NCBI GenBank assembly: GCA_963750075.1
Contig: CAVVPG010000001.1
Location: 1,054,001-1,118,000 of the forward strand
Length of the DNA: 64,000 nt
Direction of reading: 5' to 3'
Origin: Bog-473 sp963750075
GTDB lineage: Bacteria > Actinomycetota > Acidimicrobiia > Acidimicrobiales > RAAP-2
Positions 29,992 through 37,722 of the stretch are shown piece after piece. A program made the position numbers and the translations under genes. Below the pieces are notes generated by a model. It was not told the DNA's origin and made no database searches. It saw only the letters and a list, made by a program, of their open reading frames with translations. Numbering within the stretch: position 1 is the first letter of the stretch; the number at the start of each line of letters is the position of its first letter.

Positions 29992-30011
29992 TATAAATGT
30001 TCCCGCTTATA
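29992..30011. promoter_or_regulatory. AT-rich dyad TATAA-N10-TTATA upstream of proC
   Basis: In the 144-bp gap between the YbjN gene and proC, TATAA at 29992-29996 and TTATA at 30007-30011 form an inverted repeat with a 10-bp spacer. It is the only AT-rich island nearby in extremely GC-rich DNA. The spacing suits a dimeric HTH regulator or overlapping promoter elements. The factor is unknown. Confidence 0.45.
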
Positions 30012-30055
30012 CCTTGGGAAGTCGTGCCCGGACCCGCGGCGACGCCCCGGCGCTG

Positions 30056-30547
30056 CTAGCGGCGGGGCCGACGCCGGTAGGTCGAGGGGTGGGCCAGCGT
30101 CATGGCCGTCGGGAAGTGCTCGTCGGTGTAGAGCACCGAGGAGCCGGCGATGCGGTCCAGCTCGTCGTCGTCGACCAGCCGCGCCGGCACCATGCCCACC
30201 AGGTAGACGGCGTCCTCGGGACCGAGGGCGAAATGCAGGCCGAACAGGTGGGCGTTGCGGCGCAGGAGATACGTGTAGACCTCGGCGTGGTTGGCCTCGG
30301 GCGCCGGCATGAACTGGGCCTCGTGGTGCAGCGTGCGCTGGCGCAGCGTGAACCACACCGTGATGAAGTCCTTCTCCTCGCCGGCAAAGCGGAGGTACCA
30401 GCGGTAGGAGGCCGTGCGGTCGGTGACCTCCTGGCGCTCGGCCGCCACGAGGAACCCGCCGGCGGCCAGCTCGCGCGCCGCCCAGGCGTCGATACGGGCG
30501 ACCGCGGCCGCCATCTCCTCGTCGTCGGGGAGGTCGACCAGCGGCAC
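30056..30547 (-). CDS. YbjN domain-containing protein
   Basis: 163-residue soluble protein of the YbjN/type III secretion chaperone-like fold. The C-terminal half shows the family pattern (SYRWYLRFAGEEKDFITVWF, HEAQFMPAPEANHAEVYTYL, GLHFALGPEDAVYLVGMVP). Starting at GTG 30547 (PLVDLPDD..) gives an AAGG ribosome site ~8 bases upstream; longer versions run into mshA. Mycobacteria also place a YbjN protein directly after mshA, so the pairing is conserved, but its biochemical role is not known. Confidence 0.8.
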   Translation of the reverse strand: MPLVDLPDDEEMAAAVARIDAWAARELAAGGFLVAAERQEVTDRTASYRWYLRFAGEEKDFITVWFTLRQRTLHHEAQFMPAPEANHAEVYTYLLRRNAHLFGLHFALGPEDAVYLVGMVPARLVDDDELDRIAGSSVLYTDEHFPTAMTLAHPSTYRRRPRR

Positions 30548-30584
30548 CCGGCGGACCTTGGCTCGTGGGCTCCGGCGGGCGCGC

Positions 30585-31856
30585 TCAGCCGCACTCGACG
30601 AGGCGGCCCGAGGCCAGCTCGTCGTGCAGCTCCACCAGCGCGGCGGCGGCCGCCCGCCAGGTGTAGTGGCGGGCCCGCAGCACCGAGGCGGTGGAGAAGC
30701 GCTCGGCCGCCAGCGGCTCGTCGACCACCCGCCGCACAGCGGCGGCATAGGCGCGCGGGTCCGGCTCGTCGACCAGGAAGCCCGTGCGGCCGTGGTCCAC
30801 CAGCGTGGTCAGGCCGCCGACCGCGGAGGCGACGACGGGCGTCCCACAGGCGGCGGCCTCGAGCGCTACCAGGCCGAAGGACTCCGAACGGCTGGGCACG
30901 ATGCACACGTCGGCCGCCCGGTAGTACGACGACAGCAGCTCGTGGGGCTGGGGCGCCACGAAGTGGACGTGCTCGCGCACGCCGCGGGCGTCGGCCACGT
31001 CGTGCAGCCCTTGCAGCGCCTTCTCGCCGTGCGGCCCGCTGGGCCCGCCGACCACCACCAACCGGTAGGGCTCGTCGCCGCCCTCGAGCAGCTCGGCCAG
31101 CGTCTCGATGGCCACGTCGGCGCACTTGAGCGGCTGGATCCGGCCCACGAAGAGCAACAGCCGGCCATCGAGCGGGAGGCCGAGGGCGCGGCGCGCCTGG
31201 GGCCGGTGACCGGGGCCGAAGAAGGCATGGTCGACGCCGGGCGGCACGATACGGATCCGCCCCGGGTCGCCGCCGTAGAGGGAGGCGATCTGGTCGGCCT
31301 CGACCGAGCACGACGCCAGCACGGCGTCCGAGCAGTCGATGACCGATGCCTCCGCCTCGGCCCGCCGGTGGGGCATGTCCGCCTCGACCTCCTCGGGCAT
31401 CGACTCGGCCTTCACCCGGTCGAGCGTGTGGAAGGTGCACACGAGCGGCAGCTCGAGCTCGTGCTTGATCACGTGGCCCGACAACCCCGACAGCCAGTAG
31501 TTCGCATGCACCGACGTGTAGGGCAGCGCGCCCGCCGCGCCGTCGCGGGACCGCGGCGCGGCAGCCATGCGCCCGAGCACCCCGGCGGTGAACTCGTCGA
31601 CCACGCCGGGCAGGGACTCCTTGGGCAGGCACTCGAGAGGGCCCGCCGGCACGTGGTGGACGCGCAGGCCCGGCTCGACGTCGACCACCTCGGGAAGGTC
31701 GGCCGACCAGGCCCGGGTGAAGACGTCGCAGGTCACACCGGTCCGAGCCAGCGCCGCGGTGAGCTCGCGCACGTAGACGTTCATGCCGCCGCCGTCGCCC
31801 GTGCCGGGCTGGGCCAGCGGCGAGGTGTGCAAGGACAGGACGGCGAGCCGGCGCAT
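30585..31856 (-). CDS. mshA: D-inositol-3-phosphate glycosyltransferase (mycothiol biosynthesis)
   Basis: GT4-family glycosyltransferase that joins UDP-GlcNAc to inositol-3-phosphate, the first step of mycothiol, the main low-molecular-weight thiol of actinobacteria. 423 residues. N-domain: HTSPLAQPGTGDGGGMNVYV, the MshA-specific glycine loop. C-domain: LLFVGRIQPLKCADVAIETL and the E-x7-E motif in SESFGLVALEAAACGTPVV. ATG at 31856. The YbjN gene follows 37 bp later. Confidence 0.93.
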   Translation of the reverse strand: MRRLAVLSLHTSPLAQPGTGDGGGMNVYVRELTAALARTGVTCDVFTRAWSADLPEVVDVEPGLRVHHVPAGPLECLPKESLPGVVDEFTAGVLGRMAAAPRSRDGAAGALPYTSVHANYWLSGLSGHVIKHELELPLVCTFHTLDRVKAESMPEEVEADMPHRRAEAEASVIDCSDAVLASCSVEADQIASLYGGDPGRIRIVPPGVDHAFFGPGHRPQARRALGLPLDGRLLLFVGRIQPLKCADVAIETLAELLEGGDEPYRLVVVGGPSGPHGEKALQGLHDVADARGVREHVHFVAPQPHELLSSYYRAADVCIVPSRSESFGLVALEAAACGTPVVASAVGGLTTLVDHGRTGFLVDEPDPRAYAAAVRRVVDEPLAAERFSTASVLRARHYTWRAAAAALVELHDELASGRLVECG

Positions 31857-31924
31857 GGCGGGTCAGAGCCTACCGGCGGTCACGAAAAGGCCTCCGGCAA
31901 GGGAGCGGGCGGATGCGACCGGCC

Positions 31925-32419
31925 TCAGGCGGTGGCGACCCGGCCGGTCGCCTCCGGCGTCTCCGTGGCCGCGGGCGGGCCGGGCTCGGCGGCAGCCCGG
32001 GCAGCCCCGGCGGCTCGGGCGGATTCGCGGGTGGCCTGCGCCGGCCGGGGCCCCTGGTCCCCGCGCTCGTCCTCGTGCTCGCGCCGGAAGGAGAGGTAGA
32101 TGCGCACGAGGGCCTGCTTCTGCTCCTCGCTGATCGTCTGGTCGGCCATGATGGCCCGGGTCAGGTCGGGCGAGCCGGCGGGCGCCTCCAGGATGCCGGC
32201 CTGGACGTAGAGCGTCTCGGCGGAGATCCGCAGCGCCTTGGCGATCTGCTGGAGGATCTCGGCCGAGGGCCGGCGCAGCCCCCGCTCGATCTGGCTCAGG
32301 TAGGGGTTCGAGATCCCGGCCAGCTCGGACAGCCGCCGGAGCGACAGGCGGGCCGAGCCGCGCTGCTCACGGATGAACGACCCGAGGTCGAGCCAGCGGT
32401 CCTTCGGGTCGGTGCTCAC
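31925..32419 (-). CDS. XRE-family transcriptional regulator
   Basis: Small DNA-binding protein (~164 residues) with an N-terminal Cro/CI-type HTH: SLRRLSELAGISNPYLSQIE followed by RGLRRPSAEILQQIAKALRI. A short middle region (QTISEEQKQALVRIYLSFRR) and a Pro/Ala-rich tail follow. GTG at 32419 is chosen because the domain begins just after it, but the nearest ribosome-like AGGAG overlaps the start codon, so initiation is uncertain and a longer form is possible. It lies upstream of mshA in the same direction and may control that group. Confidence 0.8.
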   Translation of the reverse strand: MSTDPKDRWLDLGSFIREQRGSARLSLRRLSELAGISNPYLSQIERGLRRPSAEILQQIAKALRISAETLYVQAGILEAPAGSPDLTRAIMADQTISEEQKQALVRIYLSFRREHEDERGDQGPRPAQATRESARAAGAARAAAEPGPPAATETPEATGRVATA

Positions 32420-32569
32420 TCCTGCAAGCGTACTGCCGGACCGGCCTGCTCGGGGGTTGCCCCGCCGGGCCCCGACGCCCGGTCCGGGGGTCCGGCGGTC
32501 CGGCGGGGCCGTCGGGCGCGCCGCTGCAGACGGTGCTTCCAGCCCTGTTCGCATGGTGGTTGGTCCCGG

Positions 32570-32597
32570 TTGGGATCACGACGCCTTCGGGTATGGT
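32570..32597 (+). promoter_or_regulatory. Possible promoter for superoxide dismutase
   Basis: TTGGGA at 32570-32575 and TATGGT at 32592-32597 are separated by 16 bp and lie about 42 bp upstream of the sod ATG. AAGAGGAGA precedes the start as a good ribosome site. This is a consensus match by eye only. Confidence 0.4.
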
Positions 32598-32638
32598 CCA
32601 GCACGCACCACCACGTCGACCATCAAGAGGAGACCGCC

Positions 32639-33253
32639 ATGGCCGAGTACAGCCTTCCCGATCTGCCCTACGACTACGCCGCCCTCGAGCCCCACGTGTC
32701 GGGCCAGATCATGGAACTCCACCACGACAAGCACCACGCCGCCTACGTGACCGGCGCCAACCAGACGCTCGAGAAGCTGGCCGCCGCCCGGGACAAGGAC
32801 GACTTCGGCGCCATCGTCGGCCTCGAGAAGACGCTCGCCTTCCACGTCTCGGGCCACGTGCTGCACTCCATCTTCTGGAAGAACCAGAGCCCCGACGGCG
32901 GCGACAAGCCCGACGGCGCGCTCGGCTCGGCGATCGACGAGAACTTCGGCTCCTTCGACAAGTTCAAGGCGCACTTCACCCAGGCCACGTCCACCATCCA
33001 GGGCTCGGGCTGGGGTGTGCTGGCCTACGAGCCCCTCGCCGGCCGGCTGATCGTCGAGCAGGTCTACGACCACCAGGGCAACATCGGCCAGGGCTCCGTC
33101 CCGCTCCTCGTCTTCGACGCCTGGGAGCACGCCTTCTACCTCCAGTACAAGAACGTGAAGGCCGACTTCTTCGCCGCCCTGTGGAACGTTGTCAACTGGT
33201 CCGACGTGTCGGCGCGCCTCGACGCGGCCAGGGGGCTGAAGATCGCCGGCTGA
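32639..33253 (+). CDS. Superoxide dismutase (Fe/Mn family)
   Basis: Cytoplasmic (no signal peptide) 204-residue iron/manganese superoxide dismutase that converts superoxide to peroxide and oxygen. The four metal ligands are visible: the first His in MELHHDKHHAAYV, the second in FHVSGHVLHSIFW, and Asp/His in DAWEHAFYLQY. ATG at 32639 has AAGAGGAGA just upstream. Metal choice cannot be decided by eye. A GC hairpin follows the stop. Confidence 0.95.
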   Translation: MAEYSLPDLPYDYAALEPHVSGQIMELHHDKHHAAYVTGANQTLEKLAAARDKDDFGAIVGLEKTLAFHVSGHVLHSIFWKNQSPDGGDKPDGALGSAIDENFGSFDKFKAHFTQATSTIQGSGWGVLAYEPLAGRLIVEQVYDHQGNIGQGSVPLLVFDAWEHAFYLQYKNVKADFFAALWNVVNWSDVSARLDAARGLKIAG

Positions 33254-33262
33254 CCGCGACGC

Positions 33263-33283
33263 GGGCCGGCAGTCGGCCGGCCC
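33263..33283. terminator. GC-rich hairpin between convergent sod and DksA-like genes
   Basis: Perfect 8-bp stem GGGCCGGC / GCCGGCCC with a 5-base loop, 10 bp after the sod stop and 11 bp before the end of the convergent gene. No U-tract, as is usual in such genomes; could serve both strands. Confidence 0.6.
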
Positions 33284-33293
33284 CCGGTCCGTC

Positions 33294-33485
33294 CTACCCG
33301 AGCGTCAGGTGCTGCTCGCACATGCGGCGGGTGGGGTCGCCCTCCAGCTCGGCGTCCAGGATCGGGGCGCCGCAGGCCTCACACGACCCGTAGGTCCCCT
33401 CGCTCAGCCGTTGCAGGGCCCGGTCCACGCCGTTGAGGACGGCCGCCGACCGGGTGAGCTCGGACTCGTAGCGCTCCTCCACCAA
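33294..33485 (-). CDS. Small DksA/TraR-type zinc-finger protein
   Basis: 63 residues (TTG 33485, or GTG 33482). It contains the C4-type finger region of DksA/TraR proteins: LSEGTYGSCEACGAPI then RRMCEQH. The N-terminal coiled coil of full-length DksA is nearly absent, so this is a minimal form. DksA proteins bind the RNA polymerase secondary channel; whether this short one does is not known. The frame is clean and convergent with sod. Confidence 0.75.
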   Translation of the reverse strand: MVEERYESELTRSAAVLNGVDRALQRLSEGTYGSCEACGAPILDAELEGDPTRRMCEQHLTLG

Positions 33486-33594
33486 CGGGCAGGGTAGTGC
33501 CCGGGCCCAGGCACGGCGCGGTTGCGCCGAGGTTGCACGGGCCCCGGTCCCGGTTTAGGGGCTCCAGCCCAGGGGCAGAGCTACCGCAACCGCC

Positions 33595-34071
33595 ATGCAG
33601 AGTCCCACGTCACCCGGGTGCCCGCCCACGGACACAGTGCGCGCAGGCCCGGCCGCAGCGGGGCCGGCGGCTGTCGCGCGCCGGTTCCCGGCCACGGCTG
33701 GCTCCGTCGGCGAGGCCCGCCGGTTCCTGCTCGAGCAGCTGCCGGAGGGGTGCGGGGGCGTCGATGCGCTGGTGCTCATGCTCTCGGAGGTGGCCACCAA
33801 CGCCGTCCGGCATGCGGCCACCAGCTACGAGGTGTCGGTGCACCTCGCCGGCGACCCGTGGAGCGTGCGCGTCGAGGTGAACGACGCCGGCGGCGGGTTC
33901 CCCGCCCGGCACGAGCCGCTCGTCGACGCCCCCCGCGGGCGCGGGCTGCACATCGTCGGCACGCTGTCCGACGCCTGGGGCATCGAGATGCAGCGCGACG
34001 GGGCGGGCAAGACCGTCTGGTTCTCGTCTGCGCTCCCGGCAACCGCCGGTCCCCCGCAGTTCGTATTGTGA
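33595..34071 (+). CDS. Anti-sigma-factor-type ATP-binding protein (RsbW-like, HATPase_c_2)
   Basis: 158 residues. GHKL ATPase motifs in order: N-box LMLSEVATNAVRHAATSYEV, G1 VEVNDAGGGFP, G2 RGRGLHIVGTLSDAWG and a final GKTVWFSS strand. Such proteins act as serine kinases/anti-sigma factors or as partners of phosphatases in partner-switching systems. No sigma factor or anti-anti-sigma gene lies next to it. It ends 4 bp before the aminotransferase, so they are probably co-transcribed. Confidence 0.85.
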   Translation: MQSPTSPGCPPTDTVRAGPAAAGPAAVARRFPATAGSVGEARRFLLEQLPEGCGGVDALVLMLSEVATNAVRHAATSYEVSVHLAGDPWSVRVEVNDAGGGFPARHEPLVDAPRGRGLHIVGTLSDAWGIEMQRDGAGKTVWFSSALPATAGPPQFVL

Positions 34072-34075
34072 CGGT

Positions 34076-35479
34076 GTGACCACCGAGGACGCCGTCGCGC
34101 CGCTCGTCGGCGCACACCTGCACGTCCCCTGCCTCGATGGAGCCGAGCGCCCGTACCGCGACCTCGACTGCGCCGCCTCCACGCCCGCCCTCCAAACCGT
34201 GGCGGACCGCGTCAGCGAGTTCCTGCCGTGGTACTCGAGCGTGCACCGCGGCGCGGGCTACAAGTCGCGCCGTGCCACCGCCGCCTACGAGGCTGCACGC
34301 GACAGAGCGCACCGCTTCGCCCGACGGCCCGCCGGCGGCGGCGACACGGTGGTGCTCGTGCGCAACACGACCGAGGCCATCAACCATCTGGCCTACCGGC
34401 TCCGGCTGGGACCGGACGACGTGGTCGCCACCACCGTCGTCGAGCACCATGCGAACCTGCTGCCCTGGGCCCGGGTGGCGGAACGGCGCTGGGTGGAGTG
34501 CGGGCCCGACGGCACCTTCGGCACCGACGACGTGGTCAAGGTGCTCGACGACGGGCGTACCCCGGCGTTGCTGGCGATCACGGGCGCCTCCAACGTGACG
34601 GGGTGGCTCCCCCCGACCGAGGAGATCTGCGCCGCCGCGCACGAGCGCGGCGTTCCCGTCCTCCTCGACGCCGCTCAGCTCGCGCCACACCGGCCCTTGC
34701 CGGCGGAACCGGACTTCGTCGCCTTCAGCGGCCACAAGCTCTACGCACCGTTCGGCGCCGGGGCGCTGATCGGCCCGACGCGCACGTTCGAGTCCGGCGA
34801 CCCCTTCCTGGCCGGTGGGGGCGCAGTCGACCTGGTCGACCTCGACGAGGTGATCTGGACCGAGCCTCCCGAGCGCGAGGAGGCGGGCTCCCCCAACGTC
34901 GTGGGGGCCGTCGCCTTCGGCGCGGCGATGGACGAGCTCGAGCGGATCGGCTGGGCGACCATCCGCGCCCACGAGGCCGCGCTGTCCTCCCGCCTGCACG
35001 ACGGGCTGCGCGCCATCGAGGGTGTCGACGTGCTGGGCCCGCGGGCCGAGGCTGGCCCCGCCGACCGGGAGGGCCTCGCCGTGGCCACCTTCACGGTGGC
35101 CGGCATGCACCATGCGCTGGTGGCGGCGCGCCTGAGCGCGGAATTCGGCATCGGCGTGCGGCACGGGTGCTTCTGCGCGCATCCCTACCTGATCCGGTTG
35201 CTCGGGGTCGGCAGCGAGGGCGTCGACCGGGCACGGGCCGCCGTGCGCCGTGGCGAGCGCGGCGCCATCCCCGGGGCCGTGCGCGCCAGCTGCGGACTCG
35301 GCACCGCGGGCGAGGACGTCGACGCGCTCCTCGACGCCCTGCGGGCCCTCGCGGCCGGGGAACCCCCGCCGGTGGCCTATGTGCAGGATGCGGTCACGGG
35401 AGACTTCTGGCCCGAGGGCGACGCGACCGGCTGGGGCGCGGCGGACCGACCCGCCGGGGCCGCGTGCGCGCGGGGCTGA
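34076..35479 (+). CDS. Class V aminotransferase, cysteine desulfurase-like
   Basis: 467-residue PLP enzyme of the NifS/SufS-like group. Features: RNTTEAINHLAYRLRLGPDD, the PLP Asp in VPVLLDAAQLAPH, the PLP lysine in FVAFSGHKLYAPFGAGALIG, and HGCFCAHPYLIRLL near the C-terminus at the position of the desulfurase cysteine loop. It begins with GTG 34076. No scaffold or suf genes are adjacent, so sulfur transfer is likely but not certain. The last ~60 residues are an unusual extension. Confidence 0.8.
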   Translation: MTTEDAVAPLVGAHLHVPCLDGAERPYRDLDCAASTPALQTVADRVSEFLPWYSSVHRGAGYKSRRATAAYEAARDRAHRFARRPAGGGDTVVLVRNTTEAINHLAYRLRLGPDDVVATTVVEHHANLLPWARVAERRWVECGPDGTFGTDDVVKVLDDGRTPALLAITGASNVTGWLPPTEEICAAAHERGVPVLLDAAQLAPHRPLPAEPDFVAFSGHKLYAPFGAGALIGPTRTFESGDPFLAGGGAVDLVDLDEVIWTEPPEREEAGSPNVVGAVAFGAAMDELERIGWATIRAHEAALSSRLHDGLRAIEGVDVLGPRAEAGPADREGLAVATFTVAGMHHALVAARLSAEFGIGVRHGCFCAHPYLIRLLGVGSEGVDRARAAVRRGERGAIPGAVRASCGLGTAGEDVDALLDALRALAAGEPPPVAYVQDAVTGDFWPEGDATGWGAADRPAGAACARG

Positions 35480-35486
35480 GCCCGAG

Positions 35487-36482
35487 GTGAGGCGCCGGGC
35501 GGTGCTGCTCGCCGTCATGACCGCCGTCCCGCTGCTGGCCGCGTGCACGACGCGACCGGTCGGCAGCGCGACCGTGCACGACGTGGCCTGGGTGGCGACG
35601 GATGCATCGGTGACCCTGCCCGGCATGGACGTGACCCCCGTCCGGCTCCCGGCGCGCCATGTCGGTCGCGCGGTGCCGGTGGGCAGACTGCCGTCGGCCC
35701 TGGCCTACACGGCGGGCGGCGCGGGGCTGCTGGTGGTGACCCAGGGCGACGACGGACTGCACGAGGTCGACCCGGTCTCGCACCGCGTCGAGCGCTCGGC
35801 CGGTGTGGGCGTGGAGCCCGACGCGATCGCCGTGGCCCCGGGCGGGACGCGGGGCAAGGGCATCGCGCTCGTGGCCAACCTCGACTCGAACACGGTCACC
35901 CCGGTCGACCTCGGCACCTGGCGGGCAGGACCGCCTGTCCCGGTCGGGAGCGAGCCCGTCGCCGTCGCCGTGTACACGGCGCCCACGGGCGTGACGACGG
36001 CCTTCGTGGCCGACTTCGGCTCCAACGCGGTGACGCCGATCGACGTCGCGACCATGCAAGCCGGCACGGCCATCGCGGTCGGGCCCGCGCCGCAGACGAT
36101 CGCCGTCGCGCCGGGGGAGGTCCTGGTGGGCAACTTCGGCAACCGGACGCTGACGGAGATCAACCCCGTGACGCGGGCGCGAGGAGGCACCGTCGCGTTG
36201 CCGATCAACCCGACGGGGATCGCGGTGGCGCCCTCGGGGGCCACTGCGTACGTCTGCGGCGGGGCGGACCTCGTCTCCATCAGCACGGTCGGGCTGGTGC
36301 CCGGCGCCCCGATCGCCCTGCCCGACGTGGCGCAGGGCGTCGCCCTGGCCGCCGACGGCGCAACGGCCTGGGTGACGCAGCAGGCGGGCTCCCTGGTGCC
36401 GGTGACCCTGGCCACCGGCAGCGTGGGTGCGCCGATTCACGTCGGTGGCCATCCCTCCGCCGTCGTGATCGGCCCGGGTTGA
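35487..36482 (+). CDS. YVTN-type beta-propeller lipoprotein
   Basis: 331 residues with a lipoprotein signal peptide: RRRAVLLAVMTAVPLLAAC, the lipobox Cys at ~residue 20. The rest is made of ~42-45-residue blades with phrases such as PDAIAVAPGG, ALVANLDSNTVTPVDLGTW and AFVADFGSNAVTPIDVATM, the YVTN/surface-layer propeller pattern. It is probably anchored outside the membrane as a binding or scaffold protein. GTG at 35487 follows the aminotransferase by 7 bp; it converges on the HTH-citrate synthase gene. Confidence 0.82.
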   Translation: MRRRAVLLAVMTAVPLLAACTTRPVGSATVHDVAWVATDASVTLPGMDVTPVRLPARHVGRAVPVGRLPSALAYTAGGAGLLVVTQGDDGLHEVDPVSHRVERSAGVGVEPDAIAVAPGGTRGKGIALVANLDSNTVTPVDLGTWRAGPPVPVGSEPVAVAVYTAPTGVTTAFVADFGSNAVTPIDVATMQAGTAIAVGPAPQTIAVAPGEVLVGNFGNRTLTEINPVTRARGGTVALPINPTGIAVAPSGATAYVCGGADLVSISTVGLVPGAPIALPDVAQGVALAADGATAWVTQQAGSLVPVTLATGSVGAPIHVGGHPSAVVIGPG

Positions 36483-36516
36483 GCCGGCAGCGCGCCGTCC
36501 CGGAGGCACCGGTGAC

Positions 36517-37665
36517 CTACACGCTGTAGACGGCCCGCGCCCGGAAGCGCAGGGGGCGCTCGGCCAGCTCTTCCATGTAGTGGGCGGCCCACCCCGCGAC
36601 CCGGGCCACGGCGAAGATCGTGCGGCCCGTGTCGGGCGGCATGCCGATGCCCCAGCTCAACGCGGCCAAGGCCAGGTCGCAATTGGCCAGCGGGACGTCG
36701 TGGGCGGCCGCCAGTGCGATCACCTCGCGCACGATGGCGCGGCGCTCGTCGCTGAGGAGCGGCTCGGCCTGCGCCAGCAACGCGTCGAAGCGCGGGTCTC
36801 CGCTCTTGTAGACCGTGTGCCCGAAGCCGGGGAGCCGCCCCTGTTCGCGCAGCACGTCGTTGAGCGCGCGCAGCACCCCGTCGCGCTCGGCCACCACCAG
36901 CATCTCGTAGGCCAGCTGGCTGGCCCCCCCGTGCAGCGGCCCGGCCAGCGTGGCCAGCCCGGCGAGGAGGGCGTCGTAGGGGTCCGACCGCACCGATGCC
37001 GCCACCCGCACCGCCATGGTCGAGGTGGCCAGCTCGTGGTCGGCCATGAGCACGAGGGCCGCGTTCACCGCGGTGGTCGGCGCGGCGACGGACGGCCCGG
37101 TGAGGCGCGCCGCGAGCCGGGCCGCGATGGAGGCAGTCGCGTCGCCGGCGACCGGCGGGGCTCCCACCGCGTCGGTGAGCGCCGCCGTGGCGCGGCGCGC
37201 GGCGCGGGCGACGGCGGCCGGGCGCAGGTCGGAGCGGAGGGGGTCGGTGGCGCCGCACAGCACGAGGGCCCAGCGCATGCGGTCGAGCGTGTGGCGGAGC
37301 GGGCACGCGCCCAGGTCGGGCGCCGACCAGTCGCCGCCACCGTCGCTCTGCCAGAGGAGCTCGGCCACCTCTTCGAAGCTGGCCTCCACCGCGAGCTCCG
37401 TGGCCGGCCGGCCGCGGTAGACGGGTCCGAGCTCCTGGTCGAGCTGGGTCACACCCGTGGTGATGGTGGCCAACCGGGTCGCGGTCAGGCGGCCGCCCCG
37501 GCTGCGCGCCGCCAGCGCCTCGATCTCGTCGAGGTCGAACAGGCTGCCCCGCCGGGCGGGGTCGCGCTGGGAGGTCAGGAGCCCCCGGCTGACGTAGGCG
37601 TAGAGCGTGGAGACCTTGACGCCCAGGCGCCGGGCCGCCTCCTCTGTCGTGAGCATCCGGTCCAC
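36517..37665 (-). CDS. Citrate synthase family protein with N-terminal HTH domain
   Basis: 382 residues. Residues ~4-50 form a MerR/excisionase-like HTH (MLTTEEAARRLGVKVSTLYA, SRGLLTSQRDPARRGSLFDL). From ~65 on it is a short citrate synthase with catalytic His in GPLHGGASQLAYEML, His in LPGFGHTVYKSGDPRFD and Asp in PLANCDLALAAL. The fold would condense oxaloacetate with acetyl- or propionyl-CoA; the HTH suggests DNA binding, perhaps a metabolite-sensing regulator. It is divergent from a second citrate synthase gene with 57 bp between starts. Confidence 0.88.
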   Translation of the reverse strand: MDRMLTTEEAARRLGVKVSTLYAYVSRGLLTSQRDPARRGSLFDLDEIEALAARSRGGRLTATRLATITTGVTQLDQELGPVYRGRPATELAVEASFEEVAELLWQSDGGGDWSAPDLGACPLRHTLDRMRWALVLCGATDPLRSDLRPAAVARAARRATAALTDAVGAPPVAGDATASIAARLAARLTGPSVAAPTTAVNAALVLMADHELATSTMAVRVAASVRSDPYDALLAGLATLAGPLHGGASQLAYEMLVVAERDGVLRALNDVLREQGRLPGFGHTVYKSGDPRFDALLAQAEPLLSDERRAIVREVIALAAAHDVPLANCDLALAALSWGIGMPPDTGRTIFAVARVAGWAAHYMEELAERPLRFRARAVYSV

Positions 37666-37685
37666 GTGAGGAATCTTATATTGAC

Positions 37686-37693
37686 TTGATCAA
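37686..37693. promoter_or_regulatory. TTGATCAA palindrome in the citrate synthase divergent promoter
   Basis: An 8-bp perfect palindrome lies in an AT-rich patch (about 37674-37701) between the divergent HTH- and CBS-citrate synthase starts. A second TTGA (37681) precedes it. It is a plausible operator for the HTH domain encoded next door; not proven. Confidence 0.35.
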
Positions 37694-37722
37694 CGTTTAC
37701 AGTCCCAGGTGGGCGAGGCATA

